This document shows, piece after piece, positions 15,480 through 24,096 of a stretch of DNA of 25,301 nt. The position numbers were made by a program, and so were the translations under genes. Origin of the DNA: Candidatus Aenigmatarchaeota archaeon (GTDB lineage Archaea > Aenigmatarchaeota > Aenigmatarchaeia > PWEA01 > JAGHBM01). The stretch's first letter is position 1. Each line of letters opens with the position of its first letter. The notes below the pieces were generated by a model. The model did not search any database. It saw only the letters and a list, made by a program, of their open reading frames with translations, and was not told the origin of the DNA. Location: contig JAGHBM010000003.1 in the NCBI GenBank assembly GCA_021160955.1, positions 1 through 25,301 on the forward strand, given 5' to 3'.

Positions 15480-16199
15480 TCAACACAACTCAAATAGATT
15501 TCTATTCTTAAAAATTCTCATTCTCAAAATTATTAGATTCAGAAACATATTTAAAGCATCTCTTAAAGTGTTCACTTTGGTTTCTTCACTCTCTTTCCAT
15601 TCCACGGGAAACTCCTTGACACGATAGCCACACCTTTGTGCCAAGACCAATATCTCTGTGTCCCAGAACCAGTGGTTGAATTTGGACAACTTGTTGAGCC
15701 TGAGTACGACATCCCTCTTGAATCCTTTGAAACCACATTGATGATCGTGAACCTTAGAATTGAGTACGAACCTCACCAAGAGATTATAGACAGAGCTTAA
15801 AAGCCTTCTCTTCAATGTCCTGTTGGCCATGCTTTTTTTCATGTAACGGGAACCGGTCACAACATCGTAATTTTTGAGGTAGTTGATCAAATCTCTTAAG
15901 GATTCTAAACTCGTCGCGAGATCTATATCCATGTATGCCACGTAGTTACCTTCAGCTCTACGAAATGCTATTTTGAGTGCACGCCCTCGACCCAACCTAT
16001 GTGGATGGTGAAAAAATCTCACATTGTCATATTTCTTGCTCAATTCCAATCCTATCTCGTAAGTTCTATCGGTGCTTCCATCCTCAGCAATTATTATTTC
16101 ATAATCAATACCAAGTCGCTCTAACCGATCCATGAGTACCTTTACGTTCTTTTTCAGATTCTTTTCTTCATTGTAGACAGGCAAGACCACAGAGAACAT
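15480..16199 (-). CDS. GT2 glycosyltransferase, polyprenyl-phosphate sugar synthase-like (ALG5/DPM type)
   Basis: 239 residues, GT-A fold. VVLPVYNEEKNL opens the nucleotide-sugar domain. AEDGSTDRT and YMDIDLATSLESL supply the acidic metal-binding (DxD-like) residues, and HRLGRGRALKIAFRRA and VVTGSRY match dolichyl-phosphate glucose/mannose synthases. HDHQCGFKGFKRDV is also typical. It has no C-terminal membrane domain. The expected product is a polyprenyl-phosphate monosaccharide used by the GT-C enzymes in the same operon. The particular sugar cannot be told. Confidence 0.9.
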   Translation of the reverse strand: MFSVVLPVYNEEKNLKKNVKVLMDRLERLGIDYEIIIAEDGSTDRTYEIGLELSKKYDNVRFFHHPHRLGRGRALKIAFRRAEGNYVAYMDIDLATSLESLRDLINYLKNYDVVTGSRYMKKSMANRTLKRRLLSSVYNLLVRFVLNSKVHDHQCGFKGFKRDVVLRLNKLSKFNHWFWDTEILVLAQRCGYRVKEFPVEWKESEETKVNTLRDALNMFLNLIILRMRIFKNRNLFELC

Positions 16200-16216
16200 T
16201 TAACCACACTATGGTT

Positions 16217-17833
16217 TTAGGGAATATAGTATATTTTCATATGGGATCCTCTGTAACTGGTTATATCTTTATCATCCTCGTAGAGAAGTCTCCAGCTCTC
16301 TGGTATTTTCTTGGGTTGCATATCCTCTATGCAGCATATCCCAACAGTTCTGGAACCTCCAACTATCGCATACGAATCTCTTATATTTTTCAACTTATGA
16401 TATTCTTTGGGTATAACAAATATTTTTGTTGAGTCATCAAATCCATGGTAATACTTCAAAAATTCTACGCAAATAGTATCGCAATAAATCGGCTTCTTAG
16501 GATAATTGCCTAAAAAAATGTATGCATCTTTAATATCACTGGTTACGTCCTTTAATTCGTTGGCACTCAAACTAACGTAATGGATCGATGTTAGAGCAAT
16601 AACCAGAATTATAACAAAAGGGAAAATCTTTCCTCCCAAGAACTTCTTCAGAGAAAATAAAAAATAGCTCAATATCAAAGCAGACGGTATGGTTATTATC
16701 ATCATGTATCGGTCATGCTTTTGTAATACCCAGTAATTCAATACATGTGAACCATCTACTGTGACAGAATTAAAACCAAATTCAAGCCACAAAAACAAAA
16801 CTAATAACCAAATCAACAACACGTCTACATTTCTATCCCTGAATATCACAAAATATAGGATGGAAAGTAGAACAAAAGAATAATAGATCCAGATCCTTGG
16901 ATAAAAATATTCTACAGGAATTGGATAACCCAAAATATACTTCGTATAAAAAAGAGGAGAACTTTCATTGTAACGAAGCTTCAAAAAATTTGAAATAGTT
17001 ATATCCTGAGAAGGTTCATAGATATGTTTTGATTTAATCATGCCATGATCCACTACCTCTCTCAAAAAGAAATGACCAGTAACCGATTGGTAAAATAGAC
17101 CCTCTAATAGAAATATTACTAGAAATGAACCAAAAAACAACACATGATATTTGTGAATTTTTCTCTTGTATAAAAGATACACTATGACTACACCGAATAG
17201 GGTAATTGCGGTTATCTTGGTTAGATATGCCAGACCCAATACCAACCCAGAGAGTACATAATATTTTTCAACTCCCCTTCCATTGAGTTTACCACTTTCC
17301 ATCCGTTTTTCTCCCATTAAGAACAAAAGAAATGATAAACCCATAAAAAATGTTAATGGTATATCTATAGAAACCCTGGTGGAATACAAAAGATCAAGAG
17401 GTAATATGGATATTAAAAAAGCCGAGAGCAATCCGACATATTTGTTAAATAAGATGTTTCCGAGAAAATAACTGACTATTATTATTCCCTGAAAACATAA
17501 GATTACCCAAAGGACCGTAGAAAAATCGTTGATACCAAATACATACCAGAATAGAGACATTGGAAACAAAAAGGCGGGCCTAAACAAAAATGCCTCAGAC
17601 GGATCATGTAATCCATTGGAAGGCAACGACTTGTAAAAATGGGGCAGATTCTCTATGAAAGTTCCCTCATACATCATATAGCTATCACGTATGTACATTC
17701 CTTCATCGCTTGGGTGTGCAGTGTATCCTATGAAGAAATTAGCCTGAAGAAAAAGAGCAAACAACATTATCAACACTAAGAGAAATGTAGGACTCTTTAA
17801 TATTTTGTGTACATCATATTTCTTCCTTTTCAT
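16217..17833 (-). CDS. GT-C glycosyltransferase, PMT/ArnT-like (2)
   Basis: 538 residues, many membrane spans. The first external loop has YTAHPSDEGMYIRDSYMMYEG, where Asp43-Glu44 is the expected acidic pair. A long middle set of TM helices follows (VLGLAYLTKITAITLFGVVIVYLLYK). The hydrophilic C-terminal domain (about 430-538) contains CDTICVEFLKYYHG. It starts 2 bp after the stop of the next GT-C gene and is similar to it in layout (R-P-A-F/P-V-V before LFWKLFG/LFWYVFG), so the pair may be an old tandem duplication. Donor and acceptor are unknown. Confidence 0.85.
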   Translation of the reverse strand: MKRKKYDVHKILKSPTFLLVLIMLFALFLQANFFIGYTAHPSDEGMYIRDSYMMYEGTFIENLPHFYKSLPSNGLHDPSEAFLFRPAFLFPMSLFWYVFGINDFSTVLWVILCFQGIIIVSYFLGNILFNKYVGLLSAFLISILPLDLLYSTRVSIDIPLTFFMGLSFLLFLMGEKRMESGKLNGRGVEKYYVLSGLVLGLAYLTKITAITLFGVVIVYLLYKRKIHKYHVLFFGSFLVIFLLEGLFYQSVTGHFFLREVVDHGMIKSKHIYEPSQDITISNFLKLRYNESSPLFYTKYILGYPIPVEYFYPRIWIYYSFVLLSILYFVIFRDRNVDVLLIWLLVLFLWLEFGFNSVTVDGSHVLNYWVLQKHDRYMMIITIPSALILSYFLFSLKKFLGGKIFPFVIILVIALTSIHYVSLSANELKDVTSDIKDAYIFLGNYPKKPIYCDTICVEFLKYYHGFDDSTKIFVIPKEYHKLKNIRDSYAIVGGSRTVGICCIEDMQPKKIPESWRLLYEDDKDITSYRGSHMKIYYIP

Positions 17834-17835
17834 AA

Positions 17836-19410
17836 CTACTTCACATAGTATACTCTTGTCTTATATTTTGCAAATATACCATAATTCTTCAAATTTATTT
17901 CTTTCAATAATTTCCAATTCTCGGGTGGGTTCTTCATAAAATCAGGATACTGATGTCGATTTATCCAAGTGTAAGGATCCAACCACGTGATGACATAGGA
18001 ATCATGAATGAAAGAACCGTTGTTGTAATAAGGATCGGAACAGTTTATGAAGCCACACTCGTATATTTTAAGATTCTGTATGTATGTTTCATTGTATCTG
18101 AAATAGAACTTTAATTTGGAAATATCCCATCCGTCTGGTATGTAGATGGTCTTAAGTGGCATCTTTTCGAGAAAATACGCAGATTCTCTCAATGTTCCCA
18201 TACCGTTCCTAAGAAAGGTGTGACTCTGATACGTGTAATAAAGTGATGTAAAGACCAAAAACAAGATGGATGTAACTAAAAGGTATTTCCTCCATCTTTC
18301 ATTGTTGTACGTTAGAAACCTAGAAATGAGAAGAACAGATGGAATCGTGAATATCGTTAAGAATCTTGGATGCCTTGAATACAAACAGTAACTCATTATT
18401 TTTGTGCAGTAGAATTGAAGTCCATACTCAAAAAAGGAAAATAGAAAAATGAACCAGAGAAACAAAAATATAGAATTCAAATCTCTCTCGTACAAGAGAT
18501 AAGCAGATGCCAATACAACGAAATAATAAAAGAAGCCGAACATCGGAACATCATGTATCCACTTGAAATAGGATTCCTGATGGTTGAACATGACATTTGG
18601 ATACCACATAAAATCGGAATTACTGTTCTTGTCATGGGTAAAGGAATATGATCTCACCTTTTCTCCATAAAACCATTGACCGCTTAAAGTATAAAGGTGT
18701 AAAACGTATACACTGAACACCAAAGAAAATCCCAAAAAAATCAAAAAATATGTGAATATCCTTCTCTTAGTGAAATGCTTCCTAAATTTTGAACCACTGG
18801 ACAAGAAAAATATGAGTATCAAAAAAAGAAAAATTGGCAACAAAAGTACTGCGGTAGACTTAACTAAATACGCCAATCCCAAAAACAAGCCACTTAAAAA
18901 TGGATAGATGTATCTTTGATATTTCTCGGACTTTATTAATAATAGAATCGTTGTAGCAGAAAAAAATTGAAAAGGTATATCTGGTCCTACCTGACTCGCA
19001 TATACTATGTTCATAGGAAAAATTGACAGTAAAAATGCCGCTATCAACCCAGCAGAAGGGTCAAACAACTCTTTCCCCATGAAGTATATTACCACAATAC
19101 TGCCAAGAGAAGAAAGTATGAAATACATGGATGTTGACAGTTCATTTATTCCAAATAACTTCCAAAACAACACAACAGGATAATAAACACCTATTCTTGT
19201 TCCCCAGCTCACCGATGAAGGAGGTACGAATTTCTCATCCTTGTACATATGGGACGCAAACTCCAAGTAATACGAATCGTCATTAAATCCTATACCGACG
19301 AAGAAATACAATCTGATTGAGAGAGCAAATATCAGTATGAGAACTAACCAAAATTCAGGTTTCACTTTTTTTAGTTTTTTTACAAAATTCTTGGTTGGAA
19401 TTTTTTTCAT
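17836..19410 (-). CDS. GT-C glycosyltransferase, PMT/ArnT-like (3)
   Basis: About 524 residues, polytopic. The first loop has GFNDDSYYLEFASHMYKDEK with Asp44-Asp45 as the acidic pair. I use the ATG at 19410, which forms an ATGA overlap with the radical SAM stop. The longer reading from 19473 would place 21 extra basic residues inside that gene. Conserved stretches are YYPVVLFWKLFGINELS, GLYLGLAYLVKSTAVLLLPI-like TM runs and an external C-terminal domain with CGFINCSDPYYNN (possible disulfide). It is probably an outer-face sugar transferase using a polyprenyl-linked donor. Confidence 0.84.
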   Translation of the reverse strand: MKKIPTKNFVKKLKKVKPEFWLVLILIFALSIRLYFFVGIGFNDDSYYLEFASHMYKDEKFVPPSSVSWGTRIGVYYPVVLFWKLFGINELSTSMYFILSSLGSIVVIYFMGKELFDPSAGLIAAFLLSIFPMNIVYASQVGPDIPFQFFSATTILLLIKSEKYQRYIYPFLSGLFLGLAYLVKSTAVLLLPIFLFLILIFFLSSGSKFRKHFTKRRIFTYFLIFLGFSLVFSVYVLHLYTLSGQWFYGEKVRSYSFTHDKNSNSDFMWYPNVMFNHQESYFKWIHDVPMFGFFYYFVVLASAYLLYERDLNSIFLFLWFIFLFSFFEYGLQFYCTKIMSYCLYSRHPRFLTIFTIPSVLLISRFLTYNNERWRKYLLVTSILFLVFTSLYYTYQSHTFLRNGMGTLRESAYFLEKMPLKTIYIPDGWDISKLKFYFRYNETYIQNLKIYECGFINCSDPYYNNGSFIHDSYVITWLDPYTWINRHQYPDFMKNPPENWKLLKEINLKNYGIFAKYKTRVYYVK

Positions 19411-20444
19411 TTTCTTAGAACGTTTCCTATGATTGTTTGATAGGCCTCGCATGGAGTCCAGCACCCCGGACATTTGTTTTGTTTTATAAGCTCTCGTGTT
19501 TTTTCAGATAATTTGGATTTCCATATCTCTTTGAGATCATAACCGTTCTCTCTAAGGCTTCCGAGCTTCCTTTCCCAGTGGGTGCAAGGAAAAACGTTTC
19601 CCCATGGATCGATGAAACAAGAGGAAGTTAATGCCTTGCAAGGGATCGGACTCTTGCCGGTTTCATAGTATCCTTTTATTAGCTTCAAATACTTTCTCTC
19701 CAAAAATGGTATTGGTCCAAACCCACCTTTATTTTTGAGGACAAAATCAACATCCCTGAGAATTTTCTGCTTTAAATCCCCGACGTATTCACCTCGATTG
19801 CCATAATACAGGGAAGACACGTGGAATATGTTGAAATGAAAATTATCTATTGACACATTTCCTATCTCATCATCGACTTCCTTGATCGTATCTTCTATCT
19901 TTCCAAGATTGTACTGAGAGATTGTGTAACCGAAGAAAGTTTGAAATCCCGGCCTCTTCTTGGAGAGATCACGAAGTTTTTTGTAAAGACGAACGGACTT
20001 GTACCAATTCCCTTTGACTCCTCTTATGTAATCGTGAATTTTCCTTGGTCCATCGAGACTGACAACCAGAACGAATTTTGGGAAGTTGAGGTCTGCTATC
20101 TTCTTTGCCATTCTAAAAACCCTGTCTCCAAGCAATCCGTTGGTTGTAAGGTTCAAGAGGTAGGTATCGGTGTTTTCCCTTATGAATTCCGCTATCTCAA
20201 CGAGATCGCTGCGGAGAAAAGGTTCGCCCCCAGTCAGGTTCACCCAAGAAGGATCAATATTTTGGAATATTTTCTTTATCTCTTCAGTCGTCAACTCGTT
20301 CTTCGGTTTTCTTTTCCAGATTCCACAAGTCTTGCACCTCGAGTTGCAGAGGTACGTAATGGCAAATGTAATTTTGTATGGTTCGGGTAGTCTCATAAAG
20401 TTCGACTTCAAGACCCTTGAGCCAAGTTTCAAAATCTCAATCAT
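19407..20444 (-). CDS. Radical SAM/SPASM enzyme of the glycan operon
   Basis: 345 residues. The 4Fe-4S and SAM site is CNSRCKTC (Cys33, Cys37, Cys40). NLTGGEPFLRSDLVEI follows as the SAM-binding strand. The C-terminal part carries a SPASM-like Cys set: PCKALTSSCFIDPWGNVFPC and NKCPGCWTPC. Enzymes of this layout modify peptides or sugars, or act as dehydrogenases or epimerases, and many sit in polysaccharide clusters. The start overlaps the upstream GT2 stop by 8 bp, and its own stop overlaps the next GT-C start (ATGA), so it belongs to the operon. The substrate is unknown. Confidence 0.88.
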   Translation of the reverse strand: MIEILKLGSRVLKSNFMRLPEPYKITFAITYLCNSRCKTCGIWKRKPKNELTTEEIKKIFQNIDPSWVNLTGGEPFLRSDLVEIAEFIRENTDTYLLNLTTNGLLGDRVFRMAKKIADLNFPKFVLVVSLDGPRKIHDYIRGVKGNWYKSVRLYKKLRDLSKKRPGFQTFFGYTISQYNLGKIEDTIKEVDDEIGNVSIDNFHFNIFHVSSLYYGNRGEYVGDLKQKILRDVDFVLKNKGGFGPIPFLERKYLKLIKGYYETGKSPIPCKALTSSCFIDPWGNVFPCTHWERKLGSLRENGYDLKEIWKSKLSEKTRELIKQNKCPGCWTPCEAYQTIIGNVLRK

Positions 20445-21150
20445 TCAACAACCCCATCCTTATTTTAAAGGCAACCGTGAAAAATTCCAACATACTCCAT
20501 CTGGATAGTTTACTCTTTCCTTTCTTTCTGTCATAGAATATTATTGGAACGTAACCGATATTAAATCCTTCTGAATATGCCCTGGCAAGCATTTCCAATT
20601 GAAAAGCATATCCTCTGGACTTTATTTTTTTGAGATCTATCGACTCCAAAACTTTTTTTCGATATGCTCTGTATCCTGTTGTCAGATCATCTATTTTTAT
20701 TCCGGCCAGATTTCTCCCTATGAAATTTCCTCCCCATGAGATGAGTTTTCTATATAGACTCCAACCAACTACTTTTTCTCTTACACCGATGACAACATCA
20801 AATCCATCGTTTATTTTTTTAACGAACTCCGGTATGTACTTAGGATCATGAGAAAGATCAGAATCCATCTCGAAGATTATGTCGACACCATCTTCGATCG
20901 ATTTTTCAAATCCATCAATATAGGCAGATCCAAGTCCCATCTTTTTATCCCTTTTCAAGAGCCTGATGGGGTAATAATTGGAAATGCTTTCAACAAGATC
21001 AGCCGTTCCATCTGGTGAGTTATCATCAACTACCAAAATATCACCATGGATGTTGTTCTCATCGAAAACTTCAAAGATCCTGGGTATCAGAATACCCAAG
21101 TTTTCTCTCTCGTTGTAAGTTGGTAGAACTATTCTCACTTTTTGAGTCAT
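20437..21150 (-). CDS. GT2 glycosyltransferase, dolichyl-phosphate mannose synthase-like
   Basis: 237 residues. VRIVLPTYNERENL, VVDDNSPDGTADLV and FEMDSDLSHDPKYIPEF are the hallmark DPM1 motifs, followed by VVIGVRE in place of the usual GSRY, and DLTTGYRAYRK. The start ATG at 21150 overlaps the upstream GT2 stop (ATGA); the reading from 21192 only adds residues lying inside that gene. It ends without transmembrane helices, as in soluble archaeal DPM1-like enzymes. It probably makes polyprenyl-phosphate mannose, or a related donor, from a nucleotide sugar. Confidence 0.92.
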   Translation of the reverse strand: MTQKVRIVLPTYNERENLGILIPRIFEVFDENNIHGDILVVDDNSPDGTADLVESISNYYPIRLLKRDKKMGLGSAYIDGFEKSIEDGVDIIFEMDSDLSHDPKYIPEFVKKINDGFDVVIGVREKVVGWSLYRKLISWGGNFIGRNLAGIKIDDLTTGYRAYRKKVLESIDLKKIKSRGYAFQLEMLARAYSEGFNIGYVPIIFYDRKKGKSKLSRWSMLEFFTVAFKIRMGLLND

Positions 21151-21821
21151 CTTTTGAACAACTCCGAGAATATTGTCATCAATATGTTCCAACCATCCCT
21201 AAAAGACCTCAGGTTTCCTTTACCAAACTTTCTTGACTTCTCAAAGCTCGGGACTTCCAGAACTCTAAGCTTCTTCTTAGCAGCCTTTATAGATATCTCC
21301 GTTTCTATACCAAAGCCATCCCTTTTCAGATCCAACTTATCTATTATAGATTTCCTAAATGCTCTGTAACCGTAGCACAGATCAGAGTATCTCATTCCCC
21401 AAAACAAATTGACGAGGAATACGAAGACCTTGTTTCCAAACTTCCTGAAGAGGGGCATGTCTTCTGTTCCGCCACCCTGGATGAACCTCGAACCCATGCA
21501 TATATCATATCCGGCCTCTATACCGGCCTTCAGTAGAATTATTTCTTTTGCTATCATTGAACAATCCGCATCCATGCTTATTACTATGTCTCCAGTGGCT
21601 TTTTTCATACCGAGTCTCAGAGCTGAGCCTTTTCCCTTGTTGTCGTAGAGAACCTTGCATCCGAACTTCTTCGCCACCTCAACCGTCTTATCCTTTGAAT
21701 ATCCGTCAACGACTATTATCTCATCAACTATTCCAAGTTTCTTCAGATCCTTCAGAACAATCGGTAGATTTTTCTCTTCATTCAACGTCGGAATTACAAC
21801 ACTCACCTTACTTCTTTTCAT
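21147..21821 (-). CDS. GT2 glycosyltransferase, polyprenyl-phosphate sugar synthase-like
   Basis: 224 residues, GT-A fold. VVIPTLNEEKNLPIVL, VVDGYSKDKTVEVA, KGKGSALRLGMKKA and ISMDADCSMIAKEI (metal-binding DAD) mark it as a processive-type or DPM/ALG5-like GT2. MGSRFIQGGGTEDMPLFRKFGNKV and SDLCYGYRAFRKS are also conserved. It overlaps the start region of its upstream neighbour by 14 bp and the downstream GT2 by 4 bp. With the next gene it gives two adjacent donor-making enzymes that probably use different nucleotide sugars. Confidence 0.92.
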   Translation of the reverse strand: MKRSKVSVVIPTLNEEKNLPIVLKDLKKLGIVDEIIVVDGYSKDKTVEVAKKFGCKVLYDNKGKGSALRLGMKKATGDIVISMDADCSMIAKEIILLKAGIEAGYDICMGSRFIQGGGTEDMPLFRKFGNKVFVFLVNLFWGMRYSDLCYGYRAFRKSIIDKLDLKRDGFGIETEISIKAAKKKLRVLEVPSFEKSRKFGKGNLRSFRDGWNILMTIFSELFKR

Positions 21822-22620
21822 TCAACCTACCTCTGAAATAGACAAAAACCAACAGTAATACAACAAAAATTAAACCGGAAACCCACAAAATTCTTTTGTC
21901 TTCCTTCCTTTCAACGACTTTAATTAATCCCCGGGCAAAGGAAGAGTGATATTCGGAGTCCTCATACTCTATAGATGCCAAAACCAAATAGGTACTTCCT
22001 GGAAGGGCACCAAAGGAAGAGACATCGAAAGATAATTTCTCTTCCTCTCTGGAACCAACGTCAACAGTTCTCTCTTCTGCGTCACATTTCAATTCATTCG
22101 GCAGGTAGAGTTTTATTTTGAGCCGATGAGTAGTGTCACCTATATTCCTAACAGTCAGATGTAGTTTTCCTCCGCCATCTTTTGGTATCTCGAGATCAGA
22201 GATCATTCCATAGATGTCAGAAGCAGTTTGTCTGCCGTACGACAAAAGATAAGGCGAGACCGTCGAGAACGGATACATGTTGGCATCGTGGTATATGGTC
22301 TTTATAACTATGGGATAGGTTCCCGGTAAAGAATTTTCAGGTATCTTTAATGTGAAATTACCGGACAGAGATTTTGTTGGATCGAGACGGTCCGTGAAAA
22401 TTGATCCTGAATAAGAAAATCCTCTTGGAATGATCGGCAATATACTGACTTGGTAGGCGGACTCATCCCCGTTTTGATCAACCTTAATTAAGAGTAAAAT
22501 CGTATTGTTGTTTATAAATTGGGAAGAAATTGTAGTAGTCATACTGATGTAAGTTGAGAGAGCCGAAGATGAAGTTACAACTAAGATAATCGCAAACAAA
22601 ACAATCGTAGGCCATCTCAT
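21808..22620 (-). CDS. Secreted, C-terminally anchored surface protein with a CARDB-like domain
   Basis: 270 residues and first gene of the operon. Residues 1-21 form a signal peptide (MRWPTIVLFAIILVVTSSSALS). Two beta-rich regions follow: about 25-120 ending PENSLPGTYPIVIKTIYHD, and about 140-230, containing DGGGKLHLTVRNIGDTTHRLKIKLYLP, a segment like CARDB/Ig-like domains. A single C-terminal membrane span (about 245-263, WVSGLIFVVLLLVFVYF) ends in a short basic tail. N-glycosylation-type sequons occur, such as NFT. It may be an acceptor, scaffold or sensor for the glycan system. That role is inferred from position. Confidence 0.75.
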   Translation of the reverse strand: MRWPTIVLFAIILVVTSSSALSTYISMTTTISSQFINNNTILLLIKVDQNGDESAYQVSILPIIPRGFSYSGSIFTDRLDPTKSLSGNFTLKIPENSLPGTYPIVIKTIYHDANMYPFSTVSPYLLSYGRQTASDIYGMISDLEIPKDGGGKLHLTVRNIGDTTHRLKIKLYLPNELKCDAEERTVDVGSREEEKLSFDVSSFGALPGSTYLVLASIEYEDSEYHSSFARGLIKVVERKEDKRILWVSGLIFVVLLLVFVYFRGRLNEKK

Positions 22621-22640
22621 AAGAAAAGATTATTCTCAAA

Positions 22641-22650
22641 ATTATTTAAA
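22641..22650 (-). promoter_or_regulatory. TATA box for the ten-gene glycan operon
   Basis: TTTAAATAAT on the minus strand is centred 25 bp before the ATG at 22620, giving a leaderless transcript. It is the only clear promoter I see for the 11.5-kb run of overlapping genes down to 11145. Confidence 0.6.
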
Positions 22651-22653
22651 AAC

Positions 22654-23568
22654 TCATTTGCTGCTCAACAACACTATCCTACTGGGTTTGCTTTCGTTGA
22701 TTATCCTGTAGGAAGAAACTTCTTCTATTCTCTCCGCGAACTCTTGTATCTCATTGTGAAGTGGCATAGAAGTATAGGGCAACCTCGCCCTTGAGTATCC
22801 AACACTCATGAAACTCTTCACTTCGAGAAAGTCCGGTCTGTATTTTTCTACTATTTTGGCGTATCCTTCGGGATCTACAAAATTCAATCCCTTTACGAGA
22901 GTCAGCCTCACCACAGTCTTGCAAGAGAAGTTCTTCAAAAGGCTAAGGGATTTCATTATGTTATCCCAAGAATCAACGACGGGGTTGGTCGTTTTTAGAT
23001 ACACCTCTTTGTTGGGTGCCGGGAGTGTTATATAAAGGTTGGTCGGTTCGGACAAATTTTCAATCACGTGTGGATTCGTCCCGTTACTCACCAAGAACAC
23101 CGAAAATCCCCTTTCTTTGAAAGCATCGATCAACTCCGATATCTTAGGGTATTCGGTGGGTTCTCCGGCAAGAGAAATCGCAACTTGATTGGGATCCTGT
23201 GCTTCCTTCCATTTCTTTTTGTCCACGTTTGGGTTTCCCTTGAAACCGGACAGCAATTCTCTCTGTGCCTTTATTGATTCCTCTATGATTTCCTCAGGTT
23301 CATCATAGGGACCTTTCCAATTTGGATAACTTATACTGGTATCCCTCCAACAAAAGAGGCATCTATGTTTGCAGAACGGGAATGCAGGTGTCATCTGAAG
23401 GCATCTATGACTCTGTATCCCGTAGAACTTTTGCTTGTAACAAACGCCTTTACCACGCAAAGAGTTTTTTGTCCAGAGGCATATCTTTACGGCACTGTGT
23501 TTGTTCTTTCCAACGAACCTGTAACCATTTTTTTCGAACCTCTTCAAAGCCTTTTCAGGTATTATCAT
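22654..23568 (-). CDS. taw1: 4-demethylwyosine synthase TYW1 (Taw1)
   Basis: A 304-residue radical SAM enzyme that builds the tricyclic base at G37 of tRNA-Phe from N1-methylguanosine and pyruvate. The radical SAM cluster is C66-x3-C70-x2-C73 (FCKHRCLFCW). A second cluster is marked by Cys30, Cys43 and Cys56 spaced exactly 13 apart, as in the archaeal enzyme. SLAGEPTEYPKISELI, FLVSNGTNP and LRLTLVKGLN-type motifs complete the barrel. The start overlaps the deaminase stop by 4 bp (ATGA), so the two are translated together. Confidence 0.97.
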   Translation of the reverse strand: MIIPEKALKRFEKNGYRFVGKNKHSAVKICLWTKNSLRGKGVCYKQKFYGIQSHRCLQMTPAFPFCKHRCLFCWRDTSISYPNWKGPYDEPEEIIEESIKAQRELLSGFKGNPNVDKKKWKEAQDPNQVAISLAGEPTEYPKISELIDAFKERGFSVFLVSNGTNPHVIENLSEPTNLYITLPAPNKEVYLKTTNPVVDSWDNIMKSLSLLKNFSCKTVVRLTLVKGLNFVDPEGYAKIVEKYRPDFLEVKSFMSVGYSRARLPYTSMPLHNEIQEFAERIEEVSSYRIINESKPSRIVLLSSK

Positions 23569-24062
23569 TCGTCCTTCAACTCCTCAATCAACTTCAGGTA
23601 TTTCTTCGTGTCTTCATCTATCCATTTTTCGACTTCGTAGACTATTATATCTCCCTCAGTATCCATCGTAATGACATTTTTTATTCCCGCGTTGATGAGA
23701 ACCCTCTTGCACCTGTCACATGGATGAGAAGGTGTCGGTTCACCATTCGGGGTTTCACCGTAAATGTATAGGTCTCCATCCTTTATTCTCACACCATTTC
23801 TCGCGGCATTTATAACTGCATTCTCCTCGGCATGAACAGCAGGGCACACATCGTAACCTTCGTAGTGTGGAACCCCCTTTAAATCCTTAGCGCAACCCAC
23901 TTCGTCACAATTTATTACACCTCGAGCCGGACCATTGTATCCAGTCGAAACAATGGCATCATCGACGACTATAACAGCACCGAATTTTCTTCTGAGGCAC
24001 GGAGACCTAACTGAAACCCCTTTAGCAATACCAAGATAATAATGGTACTTATCAGGTCTCAT
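23565..24062 (-). CDS. Deoxycytidylate deaminase-like enzyme
   Basis: A 165-residue zinc deaminase that probably converts dCMP to dUMP for thymidylate synthesis. The zinc site is HAEENA (His77, Glu79) with HPCDRC (Cys115, Cys118). SPCLRRKFGAVIVVDDAIVSTGYNGPARG and the Cys52-x4-Cys57 / Cys73 segment match dCMP deaminases, whose extra Cys and His residues can bind a second structural zinc. The length fits the family. It is upstream of taw1 in a two-gene unit. ComEB-like enzymes of unknown substrate look similar, so the substrate is inferred. Confidence 0.9.
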   Translation of the reverse strand: MRPDKYHYYLGIAKGVSVRSPCLRRKFGAVIVVDDAIVSTGYNGPARGVINCDEVGCAKDLKGVPHYEGYDVCPAVHAEENAVINAARNGVRIKDGDLYIYGETPNGEPTPSHPCDRCKRVLINAGIKNVITMDTEGDIIVYEVEKWIDEDTKKYLKLIEELKDE

Positions 24063-24082
24063 GAGAATTTATTGAGAAAATA

Positions 24083-24096
24083 AGAATTTAAAAATT
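24083..24096 (-). promoter_or_regulatory. TATA box for the deaminase-taw1 unit
   Basis: TTTTTAAATTCTT on the minus strand is centred about 28 bp before the ATG at 24062. It overlaps the stop codon region of the preceding gene. Confidence 0.5.

Noticed and set aside
13001..15627. Plus-strand frames of up to 177 residues opposite the glycan operon
   Set aside because: They are antisense to well-supported genes (carbamoyltransferase, GT-C) and lack promoters and family motifs.
21151..21192. Extended start of the DPM1-like gene
   Set aside because: The ATG at 21150 forms an ATGA overlap with the upstream stop. The extra residues are encoded inside the upstream gene.
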